Assembly: GCA_963726365.1 (NCBI GenBank)
Contig: CAVSCI010000026.1
Coordinates: 50,310 to 114,309, forward strand
Length of the DNA: 64,000 nucleotides
Direction: 5' to 3'
Source: JAABQG01 sp963726365
GTDB lineage: Bacteria > Pseudomonadota > Gammaproteobacteria > Burkholderiales > Burkholderiaceae_C
Both the position numbers and the translations under genes were made by a program. The notes under the pieces are model-generated. The model saw only the letters and a list, made by a program, of their open reading frames with translations. It made no database searches and was not told the origin of the DNA. This document shows positions 49,859 through 59,224 of the stretch, piece by piece (the stretch's first letter is position 1; each line of letters starts with the position of its first letter).

Positions 49859-49980
49859 GAGGGGTCCCGCTGTTAGAAATGCCTTCGAGTTTACCCATCC
49901 CGAAACGCCGCCTGCGCTCTGGCAGTGAAAGCCGTCATTGCGTGAAACTCGCCGAGAACTGCCAGGGCTCCAGACCCTGC

Positions 49981-50319
49981 TCAGTCCGTCGTCATTGCCG
50001 CCACCCAGTCAAGGTAGTCCGCCGCACCCTCTCCGATCGGTACCTGCACGATCTGTGGGACTTCATAAGGATGGTGTGCGCGGATAAAGCCTTCGAGCCG
50101 TGCATACAGCGCCCTGCGCGTCTTGATGCACAGCCGCCATTCAGGTTCGGCGCAGGCCTCGCCTTTCCACAGGTAGAAGCTCTTGATCGGTTGCACCTGC
50201 ACGCAAGCGCCCAGGCCAGCTGAGACGATCTCGCGCGCCAGAACTTCGGACTGCGATTCGCTGGCCACAGTGGTCAAAACCATGCAGAAAGGCGTCTGCC
50301 CAGGTGCCTCTTCGTTCAT
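49981..50319 (-). CDS. cutA: Divalent-cation tolerance protein CutA
   Basis: A 112-residue CutA1. Conserved: CMVLTTVASESQSEVLAREI, the LGACVQVQPIKSFYLWKGEA segment with the C-V-x-I-x-P/W-x-G-E trimer core, and ARLEGFIRAHHPYEVPQIVQ with YEVP. Start chosen at 50319 (MNEEAPGQTPF); a longer N-terminus is not needed. Function is linked to copper tolerance but is poorly defined. Intact. Confidence 0.93.
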   Translation of the reverse strand: MNEEAPGQTPFCMVLTTVASESQSEVLAREIVSAGLGACVQVQPIKSFYLWKGEACAEPEWRLCIKTRRALYARLEGFIRAHHPYEVPQIVQVPIGEGAADYLDWVAAMTTD

Positions 50320-50436
50320 GAATCTCTCCAACGCTTTAGGTGTATCCCAAGGGACAAGGCACATCTGGCCCGGCAAACCCATGTCACCGGCACACATGGG
50401 ATGGCAGGCTGGGCTCATGGGAGCTTAAACTGGACC

Positions 50437-51699
50437 ATGCCTTTTTCTTCACTCGGTCTTTCCGCTCCGCTGCTTCGCGCCATCAACGAACGCGGTTACC
50501 TCGCACCCACCGCCATCCAATCGGCCGCGATTCCAGAGATTTTGCGCCAGCGCGATGTCCAGGGCTGCGCGCAGACCGGTTCCGGCAAGACGGCGGCTTT
50601 CGTCCTGCCGCTGCTGCAGATGCTGATGGCCGGCCACACAGAATCGCCTCGACGCACCCGTGCGCTGATCCTCGTGCACACCCGCGAGCTCGCGGCGCAG
50701 GTCGGCGAGACGATTCGCGTTCTGGCGCAGCACCTGCCCGAGCGGTTGAAGACCGCCATCGTCTTCGGCGGCGTGTCGATCAATCCGCAGATGATGAATC
50801 TGCGTGGCGGCGCCGATATCGTAGTGGCCACGCCGGGACGCCTGCTCGACTTGATCGATCACAACGCACTGCGCCTGGACGCGGTCGCAACGCTGGTTCT
50901 CGACGAAGCAGACCGCCTGCTGGACCTGGGTTTTTCCGAGGAACTGGCGCGCATCCTGGCGCTGCTGCCGGCCCGGCGCCAGACGCTTTTTTTCTCGGCC
51001 ACCTTTCCCCCGGTGGTGCAGGCGCTGGCCGACAGCCTGCTGCGCGACCCGGCGCGCATCGACATCGTCGACGACCCGGCGGACCGGCCCGACATCACGC
51101 AGCGCGCCATCGCCGTGGACGCAAACCGGCGCACCCAGCTGCTGCGCCACCTGATTGCCCACCACGGCTGGGAGCGGGCGCTGGTGTTCGTGGCCACCAA
51201 ATACGCCGCCGAGCAGGTGGCCGACAAGCTGCGCCGTGCCGGCCTGGACGCCGAGCCCTTCCACGGCATGCTGAGCCAGGGCAAGCGCAACCAGGTGCTG
51301 GAAGACTTCAAGGCGCGCCGCGTGCAGGTGGTGGTGTCCACCGACCTGGCCGGCCGGGGCATCGACATCGCGCAATTGCCGGTGGTGGTGAACTTCGATC
51401 TGCCACGCTCCAGCGTGGACTACGTGCACCGCATCGGGCGTACCGGCCGGGCCGGCGAAAGCGGGCTGGCCATCAGCTTCGTCACCGCCGACAGCGAGGC
51501 GCATTTCCAGCTCATCGAGAAACGCCAGGGCGCTAAAGTGCCGCGTGAAAAGATCAAGGGATTCGAGCCGGTTCAGATCGTGCCGATGGCCACGCTGGCG
51601 GCCAACGACACGACGGGCGCGCCGTCGAACGGCGGCATCAAGGGAAAGCGTCCAAGCAAGAAGGACAAGCTGCGCGCTGCAGCACAGGAGAAGCCATGA
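50437..51699 (+). CDS. DEAD-box RNA helicase, RhlE-like
   Basis: A 420-residue ATP-dependent RNA helicase. Motifs in order: the Q motif (AINERGYLAPTAIQSAAIPE), I (AQTGSGKTAAF), Ia (HTRELAAQ), Ib (TPGRLLDL), II (VLDEADRLLDLGF), III (FFSATFP), IV-V (VVSTDLAGRGIDI) and VI (YVHRIGRTGRAG). The C-terminal tail is short and lysine-rich (GGIKGKRPSKKDKLRAAAQE). It remodels structured RNA in ribosome assembly or decay. Start at 50437 gives the standard MPFSSLGLS. It overlaps the dehalogenase gene by ATGA. Confidence 0.95.
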   Translation: MPFSSLGLSAPLLRAINERGYLAPTAIQSAAIPEILRQRDVQGCAQTGSGKTAAFVLPLLQMLMAGHTESPRRTRALILVHTRELAAQVGETIRVLAQHLPERLKTAIVFGGVSINPQMMNLRGGADIVVATPGRLLDLIDHNALRLDAVATLVLDEADRLLDLGFSEELARILALLPARRQTLFFSATFPPVVQALADSLLRDPARIDIVDDPADRPDITQRAIAVDANRRTQLLRHLIAHHGWERALVFVATKYAAEQVADKLRRAGLDAEPFHGMLSQGKRNQVLEDFKARRVQVVVSTDLAGRGIDIAQLPVVVNFDLPRSSVDYVHRIGRTGRAGESGLAISFVTADSEAHFQLIEKRQGAKVPREKIKGFEPVQIVPMATLAANDTTGAPSNGGIKGKRPSKKDKLRAAAQEKP

Positions 51700-52496
51700 C
51701 GACGCCCCACCCGCTGGCAGCAAATGTCCAGGTGCTGGCCTTTGACATCTTCGGCACCGTGGTCGACTGGCACGGCAGTATTTCGCGCGAAGTACAAGCG
51801 CTCTACCCCGGTGTCGACGGTGATGCCTTCGCGCGCACCTGGCGCGAAGGCTACCGACCTGCGATGGCACGGGTACGCAGCGGCTGGGATGAAAACCTTC
51901 ATGCTCGGCACGTTGTGTCCTCGCTGAACCCCGAGGGGGCTACGCCCCCCTTGAGGCGGCCCGACGGCGTGCGCGGCTGGACCCTGATCGACACCCTGCA
52001 CCGCGAGATCCTTGACGACATCCTGCCGCGCTTTGGACTGGCGCATCTGGACGAGGCGCAACGCCACCACCTGAACCGCGTCTGGCACCGGCTCGACGCC
52101 TGGCCCGACAGCGTGGCGGGCCTCACGCGCCTCAAGCGCCGCTTCACGATCACCACGCTCTCGAATGGCAACATTGGCCTTCTCACGGACATGGCGAAGC
52201 GCGCCGGCCTGCCGTGGGACTGCATCCTGTCGGCCGAAGTCTTCCGCGCCTACAAACCCGATCCGGCCACCTACCTTGGCGTGGCCAAAGTGTTCGACCT
52301 GCCGCCCGAACAGGTGATGCTGGTCGCCGCCCACCATGACGATCTGGCCGGCGCACGCGCCTGCGGCCTGCGCACCGCCTACGTCGAACGCCCACTGGAG
52401 TTCGGCAATGCGCATGTCAAGGATGTCTCGCCGCAGCCCGGTAACGACCTGCACACGGCCAACCTCATGGCGCTGGCGGATGTGATGGGCTGCTGA
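51696..52496 (+). CDS. Haloacid dehalogenase, type II, with repeat-derived insertion
   Basis: A 266-residue HAD-family (L)-2-haloacid dehalogenase-like protein. Motif I is FDIFGTVVDWHGSIS with the nucleophilic aspartate, motif II TLSNGNIGLL, motif III FRAYKPDPATYLGVAKVF, motif IV VAAHHDDLAGARACGLRTAY. Between RSGWDENLH and WTLIDTLHREILDDIL lies a stretch RHVVSSLNPEGATPPLRRPD (about 70-92) that I do not expect in the family; it is encoded by a family-2 repeat (51903-51969) without breaking the frame. It overlaps the helicase stop by 4 bases. The cap domain may be altered, so activity is uncertain. Confidence 0.88.
   Translation: MTTPHPLAANVQVLAFDIFGTVVDWHGSISREVQALYPGVDGDAFARTWREGYRPAMARVRSGWDENLHARHVVSSLNPEGATPPLRRPDGVRGWTLIDTLHREILDDILPRFGLAHLDEAQRHHLNRVWHRLDAWPDSVAGLTRLKRRFTITTLSNGNIGLLTDMAKRAGLPWDCILSAEVFRAYKPDPATYLGVAKVFDLPPEQVMLVAAHHDDLAGARACGLRTAYVERPLEFGNAHVKDVSPQPGNDLHTANLMALADVMGC
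51903..51969 (+). repeat. GC-rich repeat, family 2, copy 2, inside dehalogenase gene
   Basis: GTGTCCTCGCTGAACCCCG, then AGGGGGCTACGCCCCCCTTG and AGGCGGCCCGACGGCG. It matches 45 of 55 bases of the intergenic copy at 43256-43310, same length, no gap, and the shared GCTCGGCAC upstream extends it. The GGGGG/CCCCC parts can form a hairpin. Confidence 0.7.
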
Positions 52497-52560
52497 GAGC
52501 GCTGGACGCTCCCGGGGCGGACCCGGGCGCCCCCGCACCCCGATTCTCAATCCATAACAA

Positions 52561-52602
52561 GGTATTTCCAACGTGGAATGGTCATTATTTGCTATCGATT
52601 CA
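52561..52602 (+). repeat. Dispersed repeat, family 1, copy 6
   Basis: GGTATTTCCAACGTGGAATG, then GTCATTATTTGCTATCGATTC. It keeps the CCA-CGT-GAATGG-TCATT-TTTGCTAT order but lacks the TTTGGCC block. Located after the dehalogenase gene. Confidence 0.5.
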
Positions 52603-52640
52603 GGACTTTTGTGCGTGGATCTTCAGGGAACTTCGCCTAT

Positions 52641-52889
52641 TCAGTCCCGTCCGGCGCAACCCGCCGGCTTGTAAACCCGCTCGGTGGAGGCCGGGTTCGC
52701 CGCCAGTTTGGCCGTCGGCCGGCGCGGCCGGGGCAGCAGCTCGCCACCGCAGTTGGGGCAAGTGCCGCGCAACACGGTGTCGGCGCAGCTTGCGCAGAAG
52801 GTGCACTCGAACGAGCAAATGCGAGCGTCGGTGGCGTCCGGCGGCAGGGGTTTGTCACAGCATTCACAGCTGGGGCGCAGTTGGAGCAT
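52641..52889 (-). CDS. DUF1272 zinc-ribbon-like small protein
   Basis: An 82-residue protein with many paired cysteines: RPSCECCDKPLPP, RICSFECTFCASCADTVLRG and TCPNCGGELLPRPRRPTAKL, the pattern of DUF1272. The C-x2-C pairs probably hold one or two zinc ions. Function is unknown. Intact; a 41-bp gap-like spacer on one side and about 90 bp from the ModA-like gene on the other. Confidence 0.85.
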   Translation of the reverse strand: MLQLRPSCECCDKPLPPDATDARICSFECTFCASCADTVLRGTCPNCGGELLPRPRRPTAKLAANPASTERVYKPAGCAGRD

Positions 52890-52978
52890 GGCGGGCTTTC
52901 GGAATCGGAAGCTTGCCGTTTTACACCAGCCCTGACCGCCCCAGCGGCCAAGCGGTCCCGGCGGCCGAGCGCAGGCGC

Positions 52979-53737
52979 TCAGGGCGCCTCCATGCCCTTT
53001 TCCTTCAGCACCGCCCTGGCGCGCTCGCTCGCCAGCAGGGCAAGGAAGGCCTGCGCGGCCGGCACATCCTGCGCGGCGGTGGAAAGGCCACCGGCGTACA
53101 CCGTGTAGTTCTGAATTTCGGCCGGGATCGGGCCGACCAGAGCGGCACCCGGCACGGCCAGGATTTCGCTGATCTGGTGCAGGGCGATGTCGGCCTCGCC
53201 GCTGACCAGGCGCTGCGCCACCAGCCCGCCCGGCACCAGCACCGCCTTGGGCGCGATCTGCGCCGCGATGCCCAGACGCTCGAACAGCTGCGCCAGGTAG
53301 ATGCCGCTGGAGCCGCCGGCCGCAGGGTCGATGTAGGCCACGGCCCGCGCCGCCAGCAGCGCCTGGCGGAACGCGGCCACGCTGCCGATATCCGGGGCTG
53401 GCGCGCCCTGCTTCACCGCCACGCCGATGGCCACCCGCGCCAGCGGCGTCGACGACCCTGCCGCCAGCTTGCCCGCCTGCGTCAGCTGCGCCACCGCAGC
53501 CGGCGTCAGGACCACGACGTCAAAGACCTCGCCATTGCCGATGCGCCGCTGCAAGGCGCCGGCCGTGTCGTTGTCCACCGTCAGCGTATGCCCGGTGCGC
53601 GCCGTGAACTCCGGCGCCAGCGCCATCACCACGGGCTTGAAGGCCCCCGCCGTCAGCACCTTGATCTCGGCGGCCGCAGCGGCGACCGCCAGCGCCCATC
53701 CCGCCATCACGCATCCGATTGCCACAATGTTTCGCAT
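52979..53737 (-). CDS. ModA-like ABC substrate-binding protein
   Basis: A 252-residue periplasmic binding protein of the molybdate/tungstate (ModA) type. The signal peptide (MRNIVAIGCVMAGWALAVAA, cleavage after AAAAE) is followed by IKVLTAGAFKPVVMALAPEF, DNDTAGALQRRIGNGEVFDV, VVLTPAAVAQLTQAGKLAAG and PAAGGSSGIYLAQLFERLGI. No modB/modC genes are adjacent, so the transporter partner is elsewhere or the protein has another anion as ligand. Intact. Confidence 0.85.
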   Translation of the reverse strand: MRNIVAIGCVMAGWALAVAAAAAEIKVLTAGAFKPVVMALAPEFTARTGHTLTVDNDTAGALQRRIGNGEVFDVVVLTPAAVAQLTQAGKLAAGSSTPLARVAIGVAVKQGAPAPDIGSVAAFRQALLAARAVAYIDPAAGGSSGIYLAQLFERLGIAAQIAPKAVLVPGGLVAQRLVSGEADIALHQISEILAVPGAALVGPIPAEIQNYTVYAGGLSTAAQDVPAAQAFLALLASERARAVLKEKGMEAP

Positions 53738-53912
53738 CGCCGTTTCTCCGCTTTTGATCTGGAGGGGATGTTAGAGGAGACCTTGCCTGTCCGGTGGGCA
53801 GCCAATTTCAATGCAGGTCGGGTTAGCGAAGCGCGACCCGACAATTCACCGCGCCGGTGCAGCGTGTGCTTGAGCACGGGGAACCTCTCATACCGCCCGG
53901 CGGGGTCATCCT

Positions 53913-54782
53913 TCAAGGCGCAATTTTGTCCTGCGTCCTCAAGTCGAAATCGCTGGCGTCATGCCGCTCGTGCAGCTGGCTGGCAAGGTCACCCTGCACG
54001 CGGTTGACCATGCGGCCGCGGCGCACCGCAGGGCGCTCGTACAGGCGCTCGGCCCAGCGCACCACGTTCGTGTAGGTGTGCACCTGCAGGAACTCGCCGG
54101 ACTCGTACAGCAGGCCCTTGGCCAGCTGGCCGTACCAGGGCCAGATGGCCATGTCGGCGATGGTGTAGTCGCTGCCTGCCACATACGGCACCTCGGCCAG
54201 GCGGCGGTCCAGCACGTCCATCTGGCGCTTGACTTCCATGGCGTAGCGGTCGATGGCGTAGCGGATCTTTTCCGGGGCATAGGCGTAGAAGTGGCCGAAG
54301 CCGCCGCCCAGGAAGGGCGCGCTGCCCATCTGCCAGAACAGCCAGCTCATGCATTCCGCGCGCGCGGCCGCCTCGGTGGGCACGAAGGCGCCGAACTTCT
54401 CAGCCAGGTACAGCAGGATGGCGCCAGACTCGAACACCCGCACCGGCTGCGGCCCGCTGTGGTCGACCAGCGCGGGGATCTTGGAGTTGGGGTTAATTGC
54501 CACAAACCCGCTGCCGAACTGCTCGCCCTGGTTGATGCGGACCAGCCAGGCGTCGTACTCGGCGCCGTTGTGGCCGGCGGCCAGCAGCTCTTCCAGCATC
54601 ACCGTGACCTTCACGCCGTTGGGCGTGCCCAGCGAGTACAGCTGCAGCGGGTGTTTGCCGACTGGCAGCTCTTTCTCATGCGTGGCGCCGGCCACGGGGC
54701 GGTTGATGTTGGCAAACCGGCCGCCGCTGCTCTCGGGCGGGGTCCAGACCTTGGGGGGGATGTAGGGGGTGGTGTCGTTCAT
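53913..54782 (-). CDS. yghU: YghU-type glutathione-dependent disulfide-bond oxidoreductase
   Basis: A 289-residue GST-fold protein whose sequence follows Escherichia coli YghU closely: GGRFANINRPVAGATHEKEL, LPVGKHPLQLYSLGTPNGVK, NPNSKIPALVDHSGPQPVRV, FLGGGFGHFYAYAPEKIRYA and QLHERHDASDFDLRTQDKIA. The NTNIN/N-x-S-K-I-P region binds glutathione; these enzymes reduce disulfides and organic peroxides rather than conjugating. Start at 54782 (MNDTTPYIPPKVW). Intact; lies between the ModA-like gene and urtE with no operon overlap. Confidence 0.93.
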   Translation of the reverse strand: MNDTTPYIPPKVWTPPESSGGRFANINRPVAGATHEKELPVGKHPLQLYSLGTPNGVKVTVMLEELLAAGHNGAEYDAWLVRINQGEQFGSGFVAINPNSKIPALVDHSGPQPVRVFESGAILLYLAEKFGAFVPTEAAARAECMSWLFWQMGSAPFLGGGFGHFYAYAPEKIRYAIDRYAMEVKRQMDVLDRRLAEVPYVAGSDYTIADMAIWPWYGQLAKGLLYESGEFLQVHTYTNVVRWAERLYERPAVRRGRMVNRVQGDLASQLHERHDASDFDLRTQDKIAP

Positions 54783-54864
54783 GCCGGCAATGGTGCCCGA
54801 ATTTGCGTCGGGCTGCAGGACACCGCCCCGGCACGGGCGGTTCACCCAGGCCACCCCCAGACCC

Positions 54865-55565
54865 TCAGATCGCCACCAGCTGCCGGATGCCCTTGGCTTC
54901 CATCTCGCTGCCCGGCCCGCGGGCAATGAATTCGCCGCGCTCCATGACCAGGTAGTCGTCGGCCAGTTCCTGGGCGAAGTCGTAGTACTGCTCGCACAGC
55001 AGGATGGCCATGGTGCCGCGGTCGGCCAGCATGCGGATAACGCGGCCGATGTCCTTGATGATGCTGGGCTGGATGCCTTCGGTGGGCTCGTCCAGGATCA
55101 GCAGCTTCGGGCCGGCGGCCAGCGCGCGGGCAATCGCCAGCTGCTGCTGCTGCCCGCCGGAGAGGTCGCCGCCCCGGCGGTGCAGCATCTGCTTGAGCAC
55201 GGGAAACAGCTCGTACAGCTCGGCCGGGACGGGCGTGCTGCCGGGTTTGTAGGCCAGGCCCATGCGCAGGTTTTCCTCGACAGTGAGACGCGCGAAGATT
55301 TCGCGGCCCTGCGGCACGTAGCCAATTCCGGCGCGCGCGCGCTCGTAGGGCGTGGCGTTTTGCAGCGGTTTTCCATCGAATTCGATGGTGCCGGTCTTGA
55401 TGGGCACCAGGCCCATAAGGCTCTTGAGCAGCGTGGTCTTGCCCACGCCGTTGCGCCCCAGCAGCACGGTGACCTTGCCCTGGTGGGCCTGCAGGCTGAC
55501 GTCGCGCAGGATGTGCGAGCCGCCGTAGTACTGGTTCACACCCTTGACGTTCAACAGGCTCATGC

Positions 55566-55569
<4 letters not shown>
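54865..55569 (-). CDS. urtE: Urea ABC transporter ATP-binding protein UrtE
   Basis: A 234-residue branched-chain amino acid (LivF-like) type ATPase for urea. Walker A GRNGVGKTTLLKSLMGLVP, signature LSGGQQQQLAIARALAAGPK, Walker B LLILDEPTEGIQPSIIKDIG. VNQYYGGSHILRDVSLQAHQ at the N-terminus is typical of UrtE. ATG at 55569 overlaps the urtD stop by ATGA (55566-55569). Last gene of the operon; intact. Confidence 0.95.
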
Positions 55570-56440
<871 letters not shown>

Positions 56441-56444
<4 letters not shown>

Positions 56445-57557
56445 TTCGATCCTCCCTTCAGTTTCTTCACCAGACCCACCACCCCGTTGGGCAGGAACAG
56501 GGTCACCCCGATGAACAGGGCACCCAGGAAGTACAGCCAGAACTCCGGCGCGGCGACGGTGAGCCAGCTCTTGGCGCCGTTGACGATGAAGGCGCCGATG
56601 ATCGGCCCGATCAGCGTGGCGCGGCCGCCCACGGCCGCCCAGATGGCGATCTCGATGGAGTTGGCCGGGCTCATCTCGCCTGGGTTGATGATGCCCACCT
56701 GGGGCACATACAGCGCGCCGGCCACGCCGCACATGATGGCGGAGATGGTCCAGATGGTCAGCTTGTAGGGCAGCGGCGAGTAGCCCGAGAACATGACGCG
56801 GGTTTCCGCGTCGCGGATGGCCTGCAGCACGCGGCCGAACTTGCTGCGCACCAGCCAGCGCGCGAACAGGAAACAGCCCAGCAAGGTGAGGCCGGTCAGA
56901 ACGAACAACGTCATGCGCATCGAGGGCGTGGCGATGGGCAGGCCGAGGATGCGCTTGAAGTCGGTGAAGCCGTTGTTGCCGCCAAAGCCGGTCTCGTTAC
57001 GAAAAAACAGCAGCATCGCGGCAAAGGTCATGGCCTGCGTGATGATGGAGAAGTACACGCCCTTGATGCGCGAGCGGAAGGCGAAGTAGCCAAACACGAA
57101 GGCCACCAGGCCCGGCACCGCGACGATCAGGATCAGCGTGGCGATGAAGCTGTCGCTGAAGGTCCAGTGCCAGGGCAGCGCCTTCCAGTCCAGGAACACC
57201 ATGAAGTCCGGCAGGTCGCTCTTGTAGTTGCCGTCGCGGCCGATCTGGCGCATCAAGTACATGCCCATGACGTAGCCGCCCAGCGCAAAGAACAGGCCGT
57301 GCCCCAGGCTCAGGATGCCGGTGTAGCCCCAGATCAGGTCCATGGCCAGCGCGCAGATGGCGTAGCACATGATCTTGCCGACCAGCCCCACGGCGTAGTC
57401 GCTCATGTGGAAAACGCTGCCCTGCGGCACCACCATGTTGAGCATCGGCGCCACGGCGCAGACCACAATCAGCGCGACGATGAATGCGGACCAGCCGGCG
57501 CGGGAAAGCAGCGGCGCGGGTGTGGGCAGGGAAATCTGTGTGTCATTCGCGGTTCAT
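56441..57557 (-). CDS. urtC: Urea ABC transporter permease UrtC (frame-shifted start)
   Basis: About 370 residues, a LivM-like permease with about ten helices. Strong family parts: LAMDLIWGYTGILSLGHGLF, YFAFRSRIKGVYFSIITQAM, NETGFGGNNGFTDFKRILGL, and AIWAAVGGRATLIGPIIGAF. The open frame begins only at a GTG (57466); the probable real start is the ATG at 57557, 1 bp after the urtB stop, reading MNRE and then, after correction of one extra base near 57545, DTQISLPTPAPLLSRAGWSA. Membrane subunit for urea uptake. Confidence 0.93.
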
Positions 57558-57558
57558 C

Positions 57559-59151
57559 TCAGGCCTCTGCGCTCCGACCCTTCATCGCGAAGATGCCCTG
57601 CGGCCGCTTCTGGATGAAGATGATGATGAACACCAGCACCGCGATCTTGGCCAGCACCGCGCCGGCCCAGCCCTCCAGTAACTTGTTCAGGATGCCCAGG
57701 CCCAGGGCGGCGTAAACCGTGCCGGCCAGTTGGCCCACGCCACCGAGCACCACCACCATGAAGGCGTCGACGATGTAGCTCTGGCCGAGGTCTGGCCCCA
57801 CGTTGCCGACCTGGCTCAGCGCGCAGCCGGCCAGGCCGGCGATGCCCGAGCCCAGGGCGAAGGCGTAGGTGTCGATGCGGGCGGTGTTCACGCCCATGCA
57901 CGAGGCAATCGGCCGGTTCTGCGTGACGCCGCGCACGAACAGGCCCAGGCGCGTGCGGCCGATCAGGAAGGCCATGCCCAGCAGCACGGCCGCGGCAAAG
58001 CCGATGATCACCAGGCGGTTGTAGGGCAGGCTCAGGTTGGACAGCACCTGCACGCCGCCGCTCATCCACGAGGGGTTTTCCACGCCGACGTTCTGCGCGC
58101 CAAAGATCGAGCGCACGGCCTGCATCAGCATCAGGCTGATGCCCCAGGTGGCCAGCAGCGTCTCCAGCGGCCGGCCGTAGAGGAACCGGATCACGCTGCG
58201 CTCCAGCGCCGCACCCACCAGCGCCGACGCCATGAAGGCCACCGGAACGGCGGCCAGCAGGTACCAGTCAAAGGCGCCGGGCAGGTACTTCTGGAACAGG
58301 CCCTGCATGACATAGGTGGCGTAGGCGCCGATCATCATGAGTTCGCCATGGGCCATGTTGATGACGCCCATCAGGCCGTAGGTGATCGCCAGGCCCAGTG
58401 CCACCAGCAGCAGGATGGAGCCCAGGCTGATGCCCGAGAACAGTGCGCCAAGCTTGTCGCCCCAGACCAGCGAGCTCTCGATGGCGCGCAACGAGGCCTC
58501 GAGCTGGCGCTTGACCTCAGGCTCGGTTTCGGCTTTCATGCGCTCGTTGAGAAGCAGCTTGGTCTCGGGGGTCTTGTTCTGCCCCAGCGCACGGGCGGCA
58601 TCGAGGCGGCGGGTCTTGTCGGCGCTGCCCAGCAGCGCGGCGGCGCGCGCCAGTTCCAGCTGCGCCTTGATGGTCGCGTTGCTTTCCGCCGCCAAGGCTT
58701 TTTCGACCAGGGGCAACCGGGCTTCGTCAGGCTCCTTCAGCAGGGCCTTGACGCCTTCCATGCGTTGCTTGTCGTCCTTGCTGAAGAGCTTGAGCGCGGC
58801 GAGCGCGTTGTCGAGTTCACCGCGCATGCGGTTGTTGTTGATGATGTCTTCTGCGGTGTCGGGCACGGGGACGGCAGCGCCCGTGACCGGGTCGCTTCCT
58901 TTGCCGTCCTTCACGATAAAAACCTGTTCGCCCGCAAGCTTCACGTCGCCGTCGGCCATGGCCTGGATGAAGGCAGCCGTCTTGTCGTCGGCAGTCGCCA
59001 TGGCCTTGTTCAGCGCGGCAACGCGGGCATCGGTTTCGCCCGTGGCGATTGCGCTGGCTTCGGCCTGCGTCAACGCCCGTGCCGGGCCGCCCAACAGGCA
59101 GACGCTGGCGATCATCGCCATGAATATCCTGATCAACCGATGTCGGTGCAT
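57559..59151 (-). CDS. urtB: Urea ABC transporter permease UrtB
   Basis: A 530-residue LivH-like permease. UrtB proteins are longer than LivH because of an exported N-terminal region; here residues 1-27 are a signal peptide (MHRHRLIRIFMAMIASVCLL) and about 28-220 form a helical periplasmic part (LLKEPDEARLPLVEKALAAE, LLNERMKAETEPEVKRQLEA). The permease follows with SLGSILLLVALGLAITYGLM, GVINMAHGELMMIGAYATYV and GSGIAGLAGCALSQVGNVGP. Intact. A hairpin with a T-run lies between it and urtA, so expression is probably lower than that of urtA. Confidence 0.95.
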   Translation of the reverse strand: MHRHRLIRIFMAMIASVCLLGGPARALTQAEASAIATGETDARVAALNKAMATADDKTAAFIQAMADGDVKLAGEQVFIVKDGKGSDPVTGAAVPVPDTAEDIINNNRMRGELDNALAALKLFSKDDKQRMEGVKALLKEPDEARLPLVEKALAAESNATIKAQLELARAAALLGSADKTRRLDAARALGQNKTPETKLLLNERMKAETEPEVKRQLEASLRAIESSLVWGDKLGALFSGISLGSILLLVALGLAITYGLMGVINMAHGELMMIGAYATYVMQGLFQKYLPGAFDWYLLAAVPVAFMASALVGAALERSVIRFLYGRPLETLLATWGISLMLMQAVRSIFGAQNVGVENPSWMSGGVQVLSNLSLPYNRLVIIGFAAAVLLGMAFLIGRTRLGLFVRGVTQNRPIASCMGVNTARIDTYAFALGSGIAGLAGCALSQVGNVGPDLGQSYIVDAFMVVVLGGVGQLAGTVYAALGLGILNKLLEGWAGAVLAKIAVLVFIIIFIQKRPQGIFAMKGRSAEA

Positions 59152-59163
59152 GGGGAGTTCCGT

Positions 59164-59204
59164 CAAAAAAACAAAAAAAGGGGAAAGGCTCGCGCCCTTC
59201 CCCC
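59164..59204 (-). terminator. Attenuator-like hairpin between urtA and urtB
   Basis: On the minus strand GGGGAAGG (59204 down to 59197) pairs with CCTTTCCCC (59188 down to 59180), followed by a T-rich stretch with TTTTTTT, a good rho-independent terminator. Between a binding-protein gene and its permease genes such elements commonly allow excess binding protein. Confidence 0.65.
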
Positions 59205-59224
59205 GTTGGACGCTCTCGCTCGGT

